A DNA stretch of 64,000 nt from Plantago major (GCA_026545765.1 CM048840.1:26726765-26790764); one strand, 5' to 3'. Positions 11,767 through 24,284 are shown, counted from the first letter of the stretch. The notes: generated by a model from the sequence alone, not told the origin. Numbers and translations: made by a program.

Positions 11767-12094
11767 CTCTAGAGCATGTCACAAGCTGAGAAGTCTTCTG
11801 CTCGCGCACGTGTTTGGTATAGTGGGACCGACATATCATCCCAAAAATTCATCACCAACCAAAAAAATTGGATTTCAATCAATTAGTGATGGAATCGTTG
11901 CATATATAATTCAAAAGTTTCTATCTTCTTATATTTCTAAAAAAACAAACTCTCCTATTATAAAAAAAAAAAAAAAAAACTCCCAATGTTGTTATTTTTT
12001 GGAACCGAAAATATTTTTATTCCATTCCAACAGTTAAGTACACAACCGATCCGTAGATCCAGGTAATCAAAATAAGCAAAATAACCACTAGAAT

Positions 12095-15000
12095 CTAGTT
12101 CAGCATAAGTCTAGCACAATGCTCACGTAGTTTCCTATCCTGCCAACATCTATTAATAACTTTATTAACTATCATCTCATCAAGTCTCATGTTTATAGGT
12201 TTTTGCTGAAATATGACTTGATTCCTCTCCATCCAGATAGCGTAGACCAATTCTGTAAATGCACACCTGAGTATCTTCTTGCGCCATCCGTTACTCCTTA
12301 GTTGTAGACACAGCCAGTCTATTTCCTCTTCCCACCCACGCGGCATACGCTGAATACCTAAACAATCCATAACCTGCCTCCAAATTTGATGCGAGTACGA
12401 GCAGAGAAAGAACAAATGTTGATGCGACTCATCCGCAGGGCAGAAGACACAATGCGGTGAGATGGTAGTATTCCATTTTCGGACCCTATCTTTTGTAGCT
12501 AGACGTTTATTGAGCCCCATCCAAGTACAAAAGATAGCCCGGGGTTGAGCTCTATTATCAAACCACCATTTTTTCAATTGTACATCGACTTTGACACCAC
12601 ATATCTCATCATATAGGGTCCGCATATCGAACTGTCCAGTGTGCCACATGCGAGTCCATGCGGCCGACGTCCTGACCATATTTCGGCTCTTCATAATAGC
12701 CTTGAGTATCCATGAGGTATCAAGAGGTAATTCCACATTCATCACATCCCTATCTTTAATATAGTAGCTGTGGACCCATTTTACCCATAATTTATCGGCT
12801 TTGCGACATATATTCCATAATAGCTTTGTAACGGTGCATGCATTCCATTCAATCAAGGAGGTAAGGTTAAGTCCTCCAGCATTCTTGGTATCGCAGACTT
12901 TGTCCCATGCAATGGGTGCTCGCTGAGTAATCTCTGCAGTACCACTCCATAGGAAAGAGCGACATAACGATTCAATGTGTCGAATTACCCGCTTCGGCAT
13001 AGGGAACACTTGTATCCAGTAGTTAGACATTGCCTGCAAGACATTACGAATGAGTTGCATCTTGCCGGCATAGCTCAAAAGTTTCGAACTCCAGTGCTTT
13101 ATCCGAGCAGTGATACGATCAAGGAGCGGTTGGCATAATCGAATAGTGAGCTTTCGTGTAGCAAGTGGCACTCCATGATACTTGACCGGCAGCGTTCCCT
13201 CCTCAAACCCGGTGGCATCGAGGATCTGCCGAAGAATAAGTCGGCTAACACCGCCACAAAATACGCGGCACTTGCTATGATTAACAGTTAGCCCCATGGC
13301 ATTCGAGAATTTCTTAAACTGGTGCATAAGGATGGAGATCGATTGAAGGTCACCTCTAACAAAGAGAAGGAGGTCATCGGCAAAGCAAAGGTTAACAATA
13401 TCCAATCGTTCACACTTCGGATGAAAATTGAAATCTGGTGCAAGCTTTACTTGTAATAGAACTCGATGCAAATACTCCATCATGAGCACAAAGAGTAGAG
13501 GGGAAATAGGGTCCCCTTGACGCAATCCCCTCTATGCCTTGAGAAGCCGTGATGGTACTCCATTAATAGAGTAACGATAGGACACAGATCTTACACATCT
13601 CATAACCCAATCCGTAAAAAGAATCGGGAATCCCAGCTCCTCCATAATAGCTTCCAGTGCACTCCATTCCACTGTATCATATGCTTTCTGTAAGTCCATT
13701 TGAATCATACATCGTGGAGAGATGTTCTTTCTGTCATAACCACGTACTAACTCACTTGCGAGAAGAATATTGTCATGGATGACCTTACCAGGTAAGAATG
13801 CAGATTGGCTCTCATCTACTACATCATTAATAACCTTGCTTAACCTATTCGTGAGTATCTTGGAGATGATCTTATACAGGGTAGTGCAACACGAGATAGG
13901 TCTCATCTCCTTCAAAGTGCAAGCTCCATTAGATTTAGGTATAAGGGTAACCAAGGTACAGTTGAAAGCTCTATAAAGTCTCCCGTTATCAAAAAAATCA
14001 AAGATAGCAGCAAGAACCTCTGTTTTTATCTCTGGCCATGCCGCTTTCAAGAAACGGACATTAAACCCATCCAAACCAGGGGCTTTCGTATCGCCGATCC
14101 CTTGGAGTGCTTTCCACACTTCCTTCTCAGTCACCGTTCGAATAAGGCTAAGCCTAGCTTGGCGATTGAGCTGCTTACCACTCCTTAGCGCTTCTATGTC
14201 AATTCCCTCCAACCGATTTGCTTTGGTTTCCACAAGGGCAGTGTAGAATTTGAGAACCTCCTCCTCCATTGCCCTATGCTCGGTTACTATTTCTCCATCT
14301 GCCGTAATCAATTTCGGGATACCTATGCGGCGATTTTTATCCTTGACTGTGGCGTGGAAGAAGGTGTTGTTACCATCCCCGACACGTAACCAGTGAATCT
14401 TGGATTTTTGAGCCATAAGAGATTCATCGATATCATTCCACTTAATAACCTCAACCATAGCAATCTTTACCCGCTCAATGCGGCTAGTGTCAAAACGGTC
14501 CTGTATAAGCGCATCTTGCGCAGCCAAGAGATCACTGCGTGCTTTATCCAGCTGAACCCGTGCGCCCATATACTGCTTACCCAATGCTTTCAAGTGTGGT
14601 TGGAGTGCAAGAAGGCGTTTCCATACCGTGTACATTGGTTGCCCCTGCTCACCAGCTTGCCATACCATTCGAACTGTCTCAATAAACCGATCATGACTAG
14701 CCAGGCTATTAATAAACCGAAATTGATGGTGCCGTGGTCTATTAACTACCTCCATTTGTAAGTATAACGGTGTATGGTCAGATACCCCGGTTCCAATACC
14801 TTAAGGACCATAGAATCAAAACTTTGGAACCACTCCGGATTACAAATGGCACGATCAATACGAGAATATACATGTCTATTCGACCATGTAAAGTGGTCCC
14901 CAATCGTGTCTACTTCAGTTAGTCGTGCCACATCCATCATAGCTGCAAGATCACGGAACTCCGCCTCCACTACTCTTTGGCCTCCGATCCGATCGTCATA

Positions 15001-15436
15001 ATTTAAGACATTGTTGAAATCTCCAATAACCATCCATGGTTCTCTAATCTGTGCCGATTTCTGTTCCTGGTCATGCCATAGCGAACGCCGTTGCTCTAGA
15101 TTATTATGCGCATAGATAAAGGTGATCCACTGTAAGAATCTACCCTCCAGGTTGTAGATACCACAGTGTATAAACTGATCCGATGCATCCATCAATCTCA
15201 CATCAACCTTCTGATCATCCCACAGAATCCATATCCTACCATTATGGTGATCATCATAGTTATCCAGATAACTCCAATTACATCCCAAACGTCTACGAAC
15301 CCGATCCATCCTATATATCTTTCTTTACCCTTGTTTCTAGTAGAGCAGCAATTGTTACTTTTAGATCAGAGAGACGGGAGCCAATCTCACGAAACTTTGC
15401 TGCTTTGTTGAGCCCCCTTATATTCCAGACAATCAT
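12095..15436 (-). pseudogene. LINE ORF2: endonuclease and reverse transcriptase, with frameshifts and one stop
   Basis: Starts MIVWNIRGLNKAAKF at 15436. The endonuclease follows (GDFNNVLNYDDRIGG, SRIDRAICNPEW, then SDHTP). The RT domain has AFLPGK, MDLQKAYDTVEW, RGLRQGDPISPLLF and the catalytic FADDLLLF. The C-terminus has a zf-RVT domain (CVFCPADESHQHLFFLC). Lesions seen: a frameshift near 15310, a 1-bp frameshift near 14785 just before SDH, and an in-frame TAG at 13529-13531 immediately before RGLRQGDP. The rest of the frame is open, and all visible catalytic residues are kept. Confidence 0.9.
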
Positions 15437-15752
15437 GATGGTTGGTTGTGCTCAACTTCAGAACCAATCAAAGGGTCCAAATTCCGCAAAACCATTATGT
15501 AAAGATATATCCCGATTACGCTCTTGCCGAGTCCCTGGAGGAGTTCGACTCACCCTTCCGCTTGGTCGAGTCTGACTCGTGCCACCTAAACCACCACCAT
15601 CTCCAACCTCATGGCTATCATCACCTGCGATCTGATCATCTCATCATTCAAGTTACATCCTGTCCGGAAGGCACACTGGCGGCACCTTCCTGTGCCTGCT
15701 GCTGCGGCTGCGTAATCTGCATCCCATTTCTTTGCGCCGATCGACCATCATG

Positions 15753-16976
15753 TCAAGCCACCCAACACTGGCCCTGATCCAAATTCTGCTGTCCCTGAGT
15801 TCTAGGTGGTGTAGGTCGCCGCCTCACCTCATTAGCACATTGATGACCAACCTGTTGGCACTTAGCACAGAACGGTGTTTGCCACTCATACTCCACCTTC
15901 TGCTCAATACGTTTACCTTTATTATCTTTGATAATGATCGTCTTCCTTAACTCCTTTGTTACATCAACCTCAATCATCACCCTAGCATACGAGACCCTGA
16001 GTTTCTTTGCAGTGCATTCATCTGTCACCATTGGCTTACCAACCGTACTTGCAATCTTCGCAATACTGCTCTCCCCCCATAGATGCAATGGTAGTTTAGG
16101 GAACTTTACCCATACCGGAATGGTTCGAAGTAAATCCTCTTCGAGCGAGAAATTCTGCACCCACTGTAAAAGTATTATTGTCTTTCCGAAGATTGAGTAT
16201 GGTCCGTTCTTCATAACTGCCTTCCATTCTGCTTCGTTCTTAAACCGAATTATGAAATAACCCTCCTCATTGTAGAAAAGTTCCGGTATCTGGACAAAAT
16301 TTTAATATTTTATCATAAACTGTTTCACCGCATTCATAGTTAGGTCCGTCCCCATAACGAAGAAAATCAAGGAATTTTCCCAAAATTTGAGCTCCGATGC
16401 CACATCCTCTTCATCAATTGTCACCTCAACCTCGCCCTCAACAACAGGTGGTGCAACAAACTTCAATTTTGTTCCATGATCCAGCAGCCGGTTTCCTCCA
16501 ATAACATCTACCCACAACGGTTTATCCGTGATGTTCTTTGGCACAGGATCAATATTCTGTGAATTCACCACAGTCCGGTCAGGAATCAATCCGACCTCAC
16601 CAGTTCTTTCTGTACCCAACCCATCCCCCTGAGAATCGATGGCGTCAATTGACGCCTCCGATTCGCTCTCAGCCAGCAAATCCGGTGGTTTAGGATCAGC
16701 CAACCCCGACCCGTCCTCTCTCTCCCTAGCCGAATTCGCTGCTTGCCCTAAATTACCTGCGTCCTCCTTGCCTGATGTCGCCCAATCCCCAATCAACTCC
16801 ACGAGCTTGCGATCCCCTGTTTCTTCGGGCGGCCACGCGGTCGCGATGGTTCGGAGGGGTTTCTCTTGGGAGCCATCTCGTAGAAGGAATGGAACTTCAG
16901 ATGGAGGCGAGAACAGAAATCGGAGAGGCACGGTCACCGGTGTGGCGGTGGAGGCGCCGGAGTTGAAGAGCTTCAA
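15753..16976 (-). pseudogene. LINE ORF1: gag-like protein with DUF4283-type region and zinc knuckle
   Basis: One frame from ATG 16976, interrupted by TAA at 16302-16304 and ending at 15753. The N-terminal third is Ser/Pro/Gly-rich. After the stop the frame continues NFVQIPELFYNEEGYFIIRF, then PVWVKFPKLPLHLW, as in plant LINE gag proteins of the DUF4283 type. A knuckle CAKCQQVGHQC near the end departs from the usual CX2CX4HX4C spacing. The in-frame stop would give a truncated protein without the nucleic-acid-binding part. Confidence 0.82.
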
Positions 16977-16990
16977 TTTGGGGGTAGGGT

Positions 16991-17319
16991 GTTTTTTTTT
17001 TTTTTACTGATTAGAACCGATACACCAAATTAATTAGATTTTCACCAATCCAATTAATTTTAACCCATTGTACCCAAAAAGAAAAAAGACATTAATTAAA
17101 CTACACACTTTCATATTCCATGGCATCTCAATTTCTTTATTTTGTAATTTTCCACTTTAAGCACATTTATTTTCAAGTATATAATTAATTAATCACTTTT
17201 AATTGATTATTTACTTATTAATTTAATTTTTGCACGTGTATATTATACAATCTTTATATTATAATCACTTTCTATCTTCTGATTCATTTAAACTTTTCAG
17301 TTGAAAACTGTGGAGGATT
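16991..17319. other. AT-rich spacer, no gene seen
   Basis: Starts with a long T run at the LINE 5' edge, then AT-rich sequence without coding signal, running into the duplicated cystatin block. Confidence 0.4.
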
Positions 17320-17575
17320 GTTCCGAAGATAATAAATATCATGGACTCTTAAATCCTTCTTTACTTTTTTATTCACAGTTTATGCATCTCTTTTACCAAC
17401 ATGGACGAACGCATAGAATTTATCTAGGGTAGAAAATTTTATAAATAAAAATGAAAGAGTAAGTCTCATGGTACCATTCTTACATTTTGACTATCAATAT
17501 TTAAATATTTATTCAAGTAAAATTAAAACAACAATTGTAAAGTAAAACATTACATAAAGAAAATTAATAATTAAT

Positions 17576-17932
17576 TCATTTTTTTACGAAAGAAGTCAAC
17601 TGCCTGATTTTCTGCCTTGGTTCATCATACACAACTGCCTCATAAATATGGGGCTGAACACCTGTAGCAGAGACCTGAGCATTGATTTGAAGCTTATAAA
17701 GCATCCCTTCAACCAATTGGGTTTCACCATCGGTGACTTTCAAGAACATCAAACGTGTCTTTGCCTGCTTGTTGTGTAAGTCCACCGCAAACTTGGCGAT
17801 TTGCATAACGTATGGGTCAGATAGGTCCTTGATTGGTTCCCAACCACCAAGTAAGAAGGATGACTCTGCATTGGCAAACACAAAGATGGAGACGAACGCC
17901 AGGACAAGGAGGAGAATAAGTTTTGGTGCCAT
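17576..17932 (-). CDS. Phytocystatin 1 (cysteine protease inhibitor), conserved Trp replaced
   Basis: A single-exon 118-aa cystatin, which inhibits papain-like cysteine proteases. Residues 1-22 are a hydrophobic signal peptide ending FANA, so it is probably secreted. The Gly pair is GG at 29-30, the plant cystatin motif IAKFAVDLHN is at 45-54 and the QxVxG loop is QLVEG at 72-76. The second hairpin, normally PW, reads PR at 105-106, so the tryptophan that packs on the protease is lost. The paralogue at 24545-24901 keeps PW and has QLVAG. About 18 residues differ between the two. The frame is intact, but inhibitory strength may be reduced (inference). Confidence 0.93.
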   Translation of the reverse strand: MAPKLILLLVLAFVSIFVFANAESSFLLGGWEPIKDLSDPYVMQIAKFAVDLHNKQAKTRLMFLKVTDGETQLVEGMLYKLQINAQVSATGVQPHIYEAVVYDEPRQKIRQLTSFVKK

Positions 17933-17977
17933 TTGTTCTTTGAGTGAGATAATATGTAAATGATACTTAGTGGGTGG

Positions 17978-17987
17978 TTATTTATAG
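17978..17987 (-). promoter_or_regulatory. TATA box of cystatin 1
   Basis: CTATAAATAA on the minus strand, about 46-55 bp upstream of the ATG, within GCCCCTATAAATAACCACCC. The same sequence at the same distance precedes cystatin 2. Confidence 0.75.
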
Positions 17988-18104
17988 GGGCGTGTTAGTT
18001 ACATTATAAAAGTAAATTGCTTTTATATTTCTAGGCTCGTTTTAAAACAAAGCTTGCAGGCTAAATCCATACTTCTATACTATTTTAAAGGGGTAAATTG
18101 TACA

Positions 18105-18945
18105 AATGTACCATATGTTATTCGTAATATGTACAGTTGTACCTAATGTTATTGGAACTGTATGGATGTACATTATGTTCTTTAAAAGTATACACACTTA
18201 CTCCAATAATGGTATGTATATTACACTCTCCATGTGTGCAAGTTAGCTAAATTTTTTGACATAAAAATCTTAAATATTCACTAAATATAAGAACAATAAT
18301 TTTTTTTTATAAAATGTAAAAATTTATAACAAATATTATGGTAATTTCAAAAATAAAAATAAAGATTATATAAAATTAGAAGATTTTATTAAAGGTACAA
18401 ATGAAATATGAAAAATAAAAAAATACATAAAATAATATGTTTTGTTTTTCTTTATAAAAATCTTTTGAAAATTAGTATAAATGTATTGCTATAATTTTCT
18501 AAAAGAGATAGACATGTTCCTTATATATTTTCAGGATAACAATAATTCATAATATACACCATATCTTCAAAACCCTTTTGACTTCAATAATTTTTTTGGG
18601 ATTTTTTTCCATATTTTTTTGTATTGCTATTATAAATTATGATAATATCACTACAATAGTTTTTTTATCACTTTTTATTTATATAATTATTTTTTAATTT
18701 AGTTGAGCTATTATAAATGTTTATATTTCGTTTTCACAAATTTCCTTTTTTTTCATTTTATTATGATTTTTTATTAGTTTTACTAATTTTAAATTAATCT
18801 TATTGCTCTTTGTTCCAAAAAAAAATTATTGTGAATTTTTAACACTTGTATGCTTAAAAAAGTAAATCCTCTTGCACACACCATTAGTGTATGAAGTGTG
18901 CATGCTTTAAAAGAACATAAGGTACATGTTCGTCCAGATAAACGA
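18105..18945. mobile_element. MITE-like element with long imperfect inverted arms
   Basis: The left arm (around 18172-18230: GGATGTACATTATGTTCTTT, then ACACACTTAC...AATGGT) is inversely repeated at about 18885-18945. Between them is a very AT-rich, non-coding core. The exact ends and target duplication could not be fixed. Confidence 0.5.
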
Positions 18946-19633
18946 CAAAGTAAAAGACGAGATGGGGGGATAGTCTTTTAAAACTTTTGTCGATTCACAG
19001 ATTTCTCAGATATCTGGTACTTAGTTAACAGAGAGTGGAAGACTTTGTGATAAGTGCTTGTTGTGTGTGAGTGCCAGTTAGCTACGACAGAAAGTGAATA
19101 TGACACAATTTATAGTGTTATATGAGAATAACGTAATCCCTCAACTAATCCACTTGCACTGTCACAGGACTTTAATTCACTATGATAAGATGATGAGCTT
19201 CCTTACAAAATTCTATCTCTAGTCAAACCCCCTATAAAACACTAGGTTCCTAACCAAGTATTCCCCCTGAGTAATTCTCTAGATTTCTCAGCTAAGTACT
19301 TCCTCTATGTTCAGATAGGTTAGGACTTTAGTTTTCTCAACTAAATCCTTTCTTTAACACACATGTTGGCGTTTTTAAGGTTATGGTAGTTGTCACAGTA
19401 AGTTCGACCTTGTAATGTCTTTCAGTTACTTAGTTATAACTTGGAGAAACAATCTTCCTTAATACTCCTTACACAGTATGAGAAGTTGTTCTTTCTGACC
19501 CAAGGCTTGTTACTTGTTTAGGAGAATGAATAACTGATTAATTCGCAACTTCGTTCTTGTGATTCAACTCCTTCATAACATCTTATGTGACCGTGAAATG
19601 TGTGCGTTTTTACCTACTTTTAGACCCTCATTT
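18946..19633. repeat. Degenerate repeat flanking CACTA B on the left
   Basis: Non-coding. Phrases such as ACTTCCTCTA...CAGATA, TGACCCAAG, GGAGAATGA and TTCAACTC recur in the same order in 20838-21260 inside element B, so these look like two old copies of one repeat, possibly LTR-retrotransposon remnants. No protein or LTR border could be identified. Confidence 0.4.
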
Positions 19634-20837
19634 CACTACAAAAAAACTGGTCTGTAGCAACAGATCGATCCGTCGCCCCAGCGCTAGCGACGGATAGATA
19701 ATCCGTCGCACGCACAATTTGCGACGGATTATCTAATTTTATTTTTTTTTCCTTTTTTAAAATTCAATTATTGGCGACGGATAGAATCTATCCGTCGCTA
19801 CATGTATTATTGGAATTAGTGACGGAATTTGAAATTTTGTCACTAATTCCGTCACTAAATGTAGGGGCGGATAAATTATCCGTCGCTACATTATTGGTGT
19901 GAATCAGTGACGGAATCTCAAATTCCGTCACTAATTCCGTCACAAAATATTTTTTTAATTTTTTTAAATTATATTAATCCCTGTTTTTCGTATTTCACCT
20001 ATTTAATCAATATAATGCACGATAATAAATCAAGAATACGGAAAATGTTTCAATAAATGATAAATCATTCATAAGTTAACAAACCGAAGATCCAAATAAG
20101 TCTTAATTATCCGAACAAGTCTAAATATAATATATCCGAACGTACATAGTCTAAAGTAACGATAAACATAACTAGCTACCAGACGGGGGTGGGTGTTGGC
20201 CGAACTGGGACATGAAAGCCTCCATCTGTAATCGAAGACGCTCGTTCTCCTCCCTTCGTTCTCTGTTGCGCCGCTCCATCTCTTCTGTTAGTCGTGCAAC
20301 ATGTTCTGAAACCTGTGACTGCACTATCTCCGAGACACAGGCACTGTGAAAACACGATGTCTAGGCTATTTGGGATGATGATGAGGAGTAGTTAGGACTA
20401 GCCAAGCTCAAATCGAGGCTCCCGAGTCCATATATTCGTCCTTTGCTGTCCGGTTTGTTCACCTCTAAGAAGATTTTGTCAACTTGTTCAGTTGACAGCA
20501 CCTCACCCGTCTCTTCCTCCTGCCTCACTACCTGAGCATCAATCTCAGCCTGAAATCGTAAATAGCATATATCATGATCAGTTACTGTTTTTCAAATATA
20601 ACTTGTAGTAGTGTACAAATATGAACTTTAACCAACATAAACATACATGATAGACTCGTACAGGAGTCACCCATATCCGATCCTTGACTTAGCCTTTTTG
20701 AAGATGTCATACTTGGATTTCACCTCCCCCTCTGACATCTGAACAACATATATAGTCAACCATTTATCATCTCACAAGTAATAGAGCAGAGACACAATAC
20801 ATACACGTAATGCTAGATTGAAAAAAAACATATATAT

Positions 20838-21278
20838 ACTTCCTCTACTCAGATAACCTTGGAGTTATTCCCTGATTTCCCAAATCAAGTACTTCTTCTA
20901 CTCCATACCTTGATGGTGTCGGTTATAAGGTTTTGTCAGAAAGGCTTCTCGTATAACTTTTCAATTATGTTTTCAGAGAGCCAAACAGAACGAGACTACT
21001 TAATACACTTGTTCAGTGGATGACAGTCTACTCTTTACTGACCCAAGTAATTGATGTCCGTTCTGGAGAATGAGCTTCAGAAAGGGTATCTGATAGTTCA
21101 ACTCTTTCACGAATAACAATCTCTTGTTAAGGTTCAGGACAACTTAGAACTACTAGTGATTCTTCGAGCAACAGAAAGCTTTCAGAAAGGGTAGTAGAGT
21201 GCTTGAGAGAATACTTTGCTTGATGGTAAGTTTTCAAGATAAAGCGTTCTAAGGTGTGTTCTTCAAGCATCTAAGTGT

Positions 21279-21340
<62 letters not shown>

Positions 21341-21900
21341 TAAATTTGAGAGGCGTTTGAATTGTATCCGTTGTGCTCTCTATCAAATTATATCCGTTTA
21401 TATCTTGAACTATGTACTCAGAAGTCAATATCTCATTTTTCAGAGAGGACTGCTTTTTAAGATTTACGATGCATTTAATGCATAGTACTGTTCATTGTCC
21501 TTTAGTCTCAACGGATACATGAGCCTTTCTGATGGCTTGCATGCTCCATACTCATGATTTCATATGTCCAGAATCATATTTCGAAAGTAAGTTAATATAC
21601 TCAAGAAAGGATTAAGGACATAGTCTTTCTGGGTTAGACTAAACCTTTGTGTCTTCATAAACCTTGTGCAATCTTCAGTCTTCTAATCTTCAGAAAAGCT
21701 CCATTGCTAGGATTGATCTTCATGATCTTCTTGAAATAAAAATTACACTCAGAGACCTATAATCCTAATACAAGATTTACTAGACTAATCATACTCAGTG
21801 ATTTCCTCTTTTACAATGTTCAAGTGAACCAAGAGTACTTAATCACCTTTCTGGCTAAGATAAGAACATGTGATGAGTGATCAAAATACTAACAGATATT
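20838..21900. repeat. Foreign segment inside CACTA B, with AT microsatellite
   Basis: Similarity to element D stops at about 20838 and resumes at about 21900. The insert has no ORF of note, resembles the left flank of B (18946-19633), and includes a (TA)n run. It may be a degraded retrotransposon piece. Confidence 0.5.
21282..21338. repeat. (TA)n microsatellite
   Basis: 57 bp of uninterrupted AT dinucleotide repeat. Reading frames through it give only Tyr/Ile repeats. Confidence 0.97.
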
Positions 21901-22332
21901 CCTAACACATATTTAAGAAGAATGTATAATACTTACTTGGCAGGACCCAAACGAAAAATCACCGGCAACCCGTCCCACGTAACGTTGGGATTCTGTGCAT
22001 CCCACTCGAGGTAGGAACAATCGTCCTCCTCCTGTATGTGCCCGGGCTGACTGATAGAGCCACTGCTGCTATCACCTGCTGGTGGGGTCTCAGGAATCTG
22101 AGACCTGTTGCTTTGACTACCAGAGCCCTCACCCCCCTCTGACCCTGTCCCTGCCAAGACTATCATGTGGTTGGCTGTAAGCGATAGGGTCTGTCGCGTC
22201 ATCTGCAAAAATATGTAACAAATACAATAAAATGTGTTAGTACGAGTTATAATACAGAACAAATTATAATAACACATGTAACCATTTTTCATGCATAACA
22301 GAAATATTCAAGTGTTATCAACCACTAACTAG

Positions 22333-22688
22333 TTATAATACACATAATATACCGTCCTCTAAGTCTACATATTGGTCCTCGTGCAGATCAAACAACTCAT
22401 CATCCGTGTCTATAGGATTTTCTGCTTGTTTATCGACATCCTCTTGTTGGTACGAGTTGGTAATTGAGTCGTAGGACTTATAAATTGCTTGTTTCTGCAG
22501 GTTTTCAATGTGCAAGAACACTTTATCAACCCCCCATTTGCACAAGTCGGACGTCCCATGGCAAACGCGATGAAACCTTTAACCCCTTTTACAAAACTCC
22601 TACAAACTCTGCCATTTACCGCCGTACGATCGTACATCCATGAACGGTCGGAATTGATTAGATACTTTTGTAATCTGACATGTTCCAA
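22333..22688 (-). pseudogene. Fused remnant of CACTA transposase N- and C-termini in element B
   Basis: The transposase-associated N-terminus (NSDRSWMYDRT..., GLIKCSCTLKTCRNKQF) is joined directly to the C-terminal tail seen in C and D (SITNSYQQEDVDKQAE, DELFDLHEDQYVDLEDG), with a frame change at the junction. The original ATG is mutated to ATC. The join falls near 22470 at a short shared GACT-like sequence, consistent with deletion through microhomology. Confidence 0.8.
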
Positions 22689-24002
22689 TTGATTAGATCG
22701 TATTTAATTGATTAGATCGATTCCAATTCTGCCGAGATTGTCGAGATTAATATTATTAATTATTATACGTTCCTTATAATTTCATGATTAATTATTAAGT
22801 GTTCGATATGTTTCAAAATTTCCCATGTATTTTAACCATTTCAACCACTTACTACTACGAGTTATAAATTATAAATTACACGTTAATATAATCAACAAAT
22901 GGTCTCAAAACACATAACTAAATCCTCGTAATCTAGTACATATACGAATTTATCAAATCAAAACTACTTAACATTATACTAATTAACAATCTAAGTGATA
23001 GCAATCTTAAAGTTAATTAACTAAATCTTAACATTATACTAATTAACTAGTAATACTAATTTGATATATATACTTAACATTAAACTAGTCAAAATTAATA
23101 AAATTCTCAAATTTGTCAAAAAATTAGGGTTTCAAAACACTAATCGTAATACATATACAAAAAACATCAAACATGAAAATCAAGCTTAATCAATCAAACA
23201 TCAAACATGAAAATCAAGCTTAACCAATCAAACATCAAACACTAAATCAATTTCACAACAAAATCAATCAATTGACAACCTCAAGCTTAACCCACTACTT
23301 CATATAACATATACTAACTACCATAATTGTTTACAAACATACAATTTATCCAAATTATCAAAAATCTCAAATTTAGAATAGTTAGGGTTTAACCTAATAC
23401 CTTCAAATTGCAGGAAAAATAGCCGAAGAAGGATGAAATTGATCGACCACCCAAGCTCCTTGTCCCACGAGCTTCGAATTGACACCAAGATTGGCCGGAA
23501 TGGTGGAGTTTTGGCCGGAAAGTGGAGAAGAACGAATGAGGCGAAGAGAGGAGGAAGATGGGAAAGCAAAAGTGAAAATAGTGAAAATGGGGGATGCTCC
23601 CCGTTTTTCACCATTTTCTAGAGCGATCCGCCGCTAGTACCGACGGATAAGCTATCCGTCGGTCCTAATTTCTTTTTTATTATTTTTTTTAAAATTAGCG
23701 ACGGATAATTTATCCGTCGCTATTTTTTCATTTTTAAATTAAATTTTAAATAATTTACGATGGATAATCTATCCGTCGTAAATTTTTGAATTTTTTTTTA
23801 AATAAAATTAAAATTCAACACATTAGCGACGGATAAAATTATCCGTCCGTCGCTAACAGAGGGACGGATAAAATTATCCGCCGCTCTGTAGCGACGGATA
23901 ACTTTTATCCGTCGCTACCCTTAGCGATTTGTCGCTATAGGGGCGACGGATAAAATCCATCGCCCATTTCCGTCGTTTTTTCCCTGATTTCTTGTAGTGT
24001 TT

Positions 24003-24284
24003 TTTTGCCCAAGATTCAATATTTACATCATATTATGGCCAATTACCAACTTCTTGCGTATTCTGTAAGGCATGATTGCGTTTTTTAGGAATTGCACGAT
24101 TTTCGGTGCCAAAACGCCATATTTATGCGAAATCGAGGAAAATAAGGAAGTACGTTGATTTACTCGTACACGAAGTTCGTGAGGTGTCCAATTAAGGCAT
24201 GTGACCAACCAATGCGAAGATAATTGAAAATGCCACAACATTGTAGAAGACCTCGAACATGGCCGAACAATATTGATACATTTT
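24003..24284. other. Spacer to the right of CACTA B, unrecognised
   Basis: A 94-codon minus-strand frame (24023-24307) exists, but its product resembles no family I know and it has no splice or repeat support. I see no feature here. Confidence 0.35.

Larger units (their letters stand above)
11993..16990 (-). mobile_element. L1-type LINE (non-LTR retrotransposon), nearly full length
   Basis: Two successive reading frames on the minus strand: a gag-like ORF1 with zinc knuckle, and an ORF2 with apurinic-type endonuclease, reverse transcriptase and a C-terminal zf-RVT domain. The 3' end is placed near a short A tract (T run at 11995-12000); the 5' end lies just before a 14-15-nt T run at about 16990-17005. 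I did not find a convincing target-site duplication, so both ends are approximate. Only a few lesions break the frames, suggesting a fairly young copy. Confidence 0.85.
17320..18095. repeat. Cystatin segmental duplication, copy 1
   Basis: From the AATAAATATCATGGACTCTT phrase to CTATACTATTTTAAA this block matches 24285-25065 in the same orientation, covering 3' flank, coding region, TATA box and about 100 bp upstream. The two copies lie about 7.0 kb apart. Confidence 0.88.
20176..22202 (-). pseudogene. TNP1-like second gene of CACTA B, interrupted
   Basis: The first exon from ATG 22202, after acceptor TTTGCAG, reads MTRQTLSLTANHM... and keeps the family phrase NVTWDGLPVIF up to a donor near 21935. 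The middle exons are replaced by unrelated DNA. The 3' part (20176-20560) keeps AEIDAQVVRQEEE, QVDKIF, then a charged coiled-coil tail (ARLTEEMERRNRERREENER, LRLQMEAFMSQF) ending QHPPPSGS. A stop lies between these 3' segments. By position this corresponds to the DNA-binding second product of CACTA elements (Ptta/En/Spm type), which is inferred from order rather than a clear domain match. Confidence 0.65.
19634..23999 (-). mobile_element. CACTA element B, internally deleted derivative
   Basis: Ends CACTACAAAAAAACTGG and TTTCTTGTAGTG, with the 3-bp target duplication TTT on both sides (19631-19633, 24000-24002). Subterminal regions (19660-19950 and 23630-23990) carry many GCGACGGATA/TATCCGTCGC units. 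On the minus strand come the conserved 5' leader (about 23340-23510), a fused remnant of the transposase gene (22333-22688) and the second gene (20176-22202). A roughly 1.06-kb foreign segment at 20838-21900 replaces the part that in D covers 50965-51900. It cannot encode its own transposase. Confidence 0.93.

Noticed and set aside
21279-21485. 68-codon frame beginning with a Tyr/Ile repeat
   Set aside because: Created by the (TA)n microsatellite; the rest has no recognisable sequence.
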